A stretch of DNA of 64,000 nt from Photobacterium sp. Ph5 (GTDB lineage: Bacteria; Pseudomonadota; Gammaproteobacteria; Enterobacterales; Vibrionaceae), in assembly GCF_022129445.1 (NCBI RefSeq), contig NZ_JADQAQ010000019.1:1-64000 (forward strand), written 5' to 3'. How positions within the stretch are numbered: the stretch's first letter is position 1; each line of letters begins with the position of its first letter. The position numbers and the translations under genes were made by a program. A model generated the notes under the pieces. That model was not told where the DNA came from, ran no database searches, and worked only from the letters and a program-made list of their open reading frames with translations. Positions 63,901-64,000 of the stretch are shown here, in pieces.

Positions 63901-64000
63901 TAGGTTTTCTCTATCTCGCCTCGAAAACCTGCCGCGGATAAATCGTCAAGGAATGACAGCACCAGTTGCTCGATACTGTGCTGATGGGTTAATGCTGGTA
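60942..64000 (-). CDS. ydiJ: FAD-linked oxidase with Fe-S domain, YdiJ (D-2-hydroxyglutarate dehydrogenase-like), 5'-partial
   Basis: About 1,020 codons are in the window and the frame is open to the right edge, so the start is outside; the in-frame codons before 63962 continue the similarity to E. coli YdiJ (QLVLSFLDDL). Layout: FAD-binding domain (TFSPRGGGTGTNGQSLTPG, GMINTDASGQGSLKYGKTSDH), oxidase C-terminal part (DAGVLHVRPALDMCDPEQE, AFDPHNRLNPGKIC), then a ferredoxin-type 4Fe-4S motif CLACKACASQCPIKVD near residue 670, and CCG-type motifs near the end (CCGMAGTFGHE, ATGYSCRSQ). It oxidises D-2-hydroxy acids; D-2-hydroxyglutarate is the known substrate of E. coli YdiJ. Confidence 0.93.
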   Translation of the reverse strand, partial: PALTHQHSIEQLVLSFLDDLSAAGFRGEIEKTYASRLAVATDNSVYQVIPQAVILPKDIDDLVLIGQIGQQKNYQKITFSPRGGGTGTNGQSLTPGVVVDISRHMNKVLEVNPEQGWVRVQTGVVKDQLNDALRPHGYFFSPDLSTSNRATVGGMINTDASGQGSLKYGKTSDHVLSLTAVLVDGSVLKTEALDEAQIESISGDDLAAKVVKTSAQICREKRQQIIDKFPPLNRFLTGYDLKNVYDDELTQFDIGRLLCGAEGSLAFIAEAKLNITPIPKSRTLVNIKYDSFDSALRNAPMMVEAKALSVETIDSKVLNLAKQDIVWNTVSDLLTDVPGKEMLGINMVEYASNDIAENQQQVKALCERLDAMITANEAGIIGYQVCEELASIQKIYTMRKKAVGLLGAAKGSQKPIAFAEDTCVPPENLADFIAEFRQLLNEKQLNYGMFGHVDAGVLHVRPALDMCDPEQERLMKEVSDQVVELVAKYGGLMWGEHGKGFRSEYGPAFFGDELFTELRRIKSAFDPHNRLNPGKICTPLESDDQLVKVDDRKRGFYDRQIPVTTRDSFKQAMECNGNGLCFNYDTSSPMCPSMKITADRRHSPKGRAGLVREWLRQLAEQGVNADELEHKLLTTTPTIKQIIDRLKNTYGERRKQYDYSHEVMEAMNGCLACKACASQCPIKVDVPSFRSRFMNIYYSRYQRPAKDYLVAYVENYLPLMAKAPGVMNALTRPEWSKKLTEKAIGYVDMPLLSLPTLTEQLDGHHALRFDLQWLQALSEQERQNYVLIVQDPFTSFYDAEVVKDFIILTEKLGKKPILVPFKPNGKAQHVKGFLRQFAKTARNTADFLNQLAVLNIPMVGVDPALVLCYRDEYAEVLKETRGNFEVLTAHEWLLPLLPELKQYQATDGQPWYLFAHCTEKTKMPNAEKQWGTIFSHFGIALQSVAVGCCGMAGTFGHEKDKLETSKGVYNLSWKPNIDKLDSARCLATGYSCRSQVKRFEHIKFKHPVQALLQAVQNV

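Overview
The window is an AT-rich chromosomal segment of a marine gammaproteobacterium of the family Vibrionaceae, most likely Photobacterium. Supporting evidence: a torE-torC-torA trimethylamine-N-oxide (TMAO) respiration operon, a protein matching the SEC-C family named after Photobacterium profundum PBPRA1643, a long Vibrio-type PurC, a CBM/Ig/GH18 chitinase, and an alternative oxidase of the kind known from Vibrio fischeri and Photobacterium. Gene order, spacing and terminators look like ordinary core chromosome. I see no rRNA, tRNA, insertion sequence, prophage, integron or CRISPR array.

Layout. 1-8.4 kb: end of adhC (glutathione-dependent formaldehyde dehydrogenase), a DAACS symporter, two related tiny basic proteins, an SF1 helicase, DUF445 and YdjM-like membrane proteins, and purC behind a PurR operator. 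8.4-12.8 kb: torECA behind a long leader with TorR-box-like decamers. 12.8-17.1 kb: a small secreted protein, then the oxidative pentose phosphate operon zwf-pgl-gnd on the minus strand. 17.1-26.9 kb: a SEC-C protein with a structured leader, an rRNA/tRNA methyltransferase of the SpoU class, a PepSY membrane protein, a periplasmic binding protein translationally coupled to a diguanylate cyclase, an NlpC/P60 lipoprotein, a TyrP-type carrier and small unknowns. 27-33 kb: chitinase and nupC, each with a good CRP site, and a LysR regulator. 33-37.8 kb: pstSCAB behind a Pho box, then an alternative oxidase-YeaR pair with two NsrR-like operators. 37.8-51.7 kb: two MscS-family channels, META-domain lipoprotein, metR, a divergent MFS/LysR pair, dcuC, an RNase HI with a hybrid-binding domain, and a Fic/YhfG module. 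51.8-64 kb: ygiQ, pldA, yggN-like, NYN nuclease, CDF transporter with divergent LysR, LpxH-like phosphoesterase, aqpZ, and ydiJ running off the right edge.

Together the genes describe a facultatively respiring marine, animal- or chitin-associated bacterium: TMAO respiration and DcuC for anoxia, an NO-tolerant oxidase under probable nitric-oxide control, chitin degradation and nucleoside uptake under probable CRP control, and phosphate scavenging under PhoB. No clearly novel multi-gene system was found. The best leads are the binding-protein/diguanylate-cyclase pair, the NsrR-like aox-yeaR operon, the Fic/YhfG module, the odd leader of the SEC-C gene and the duplicated tiny basic proteins.
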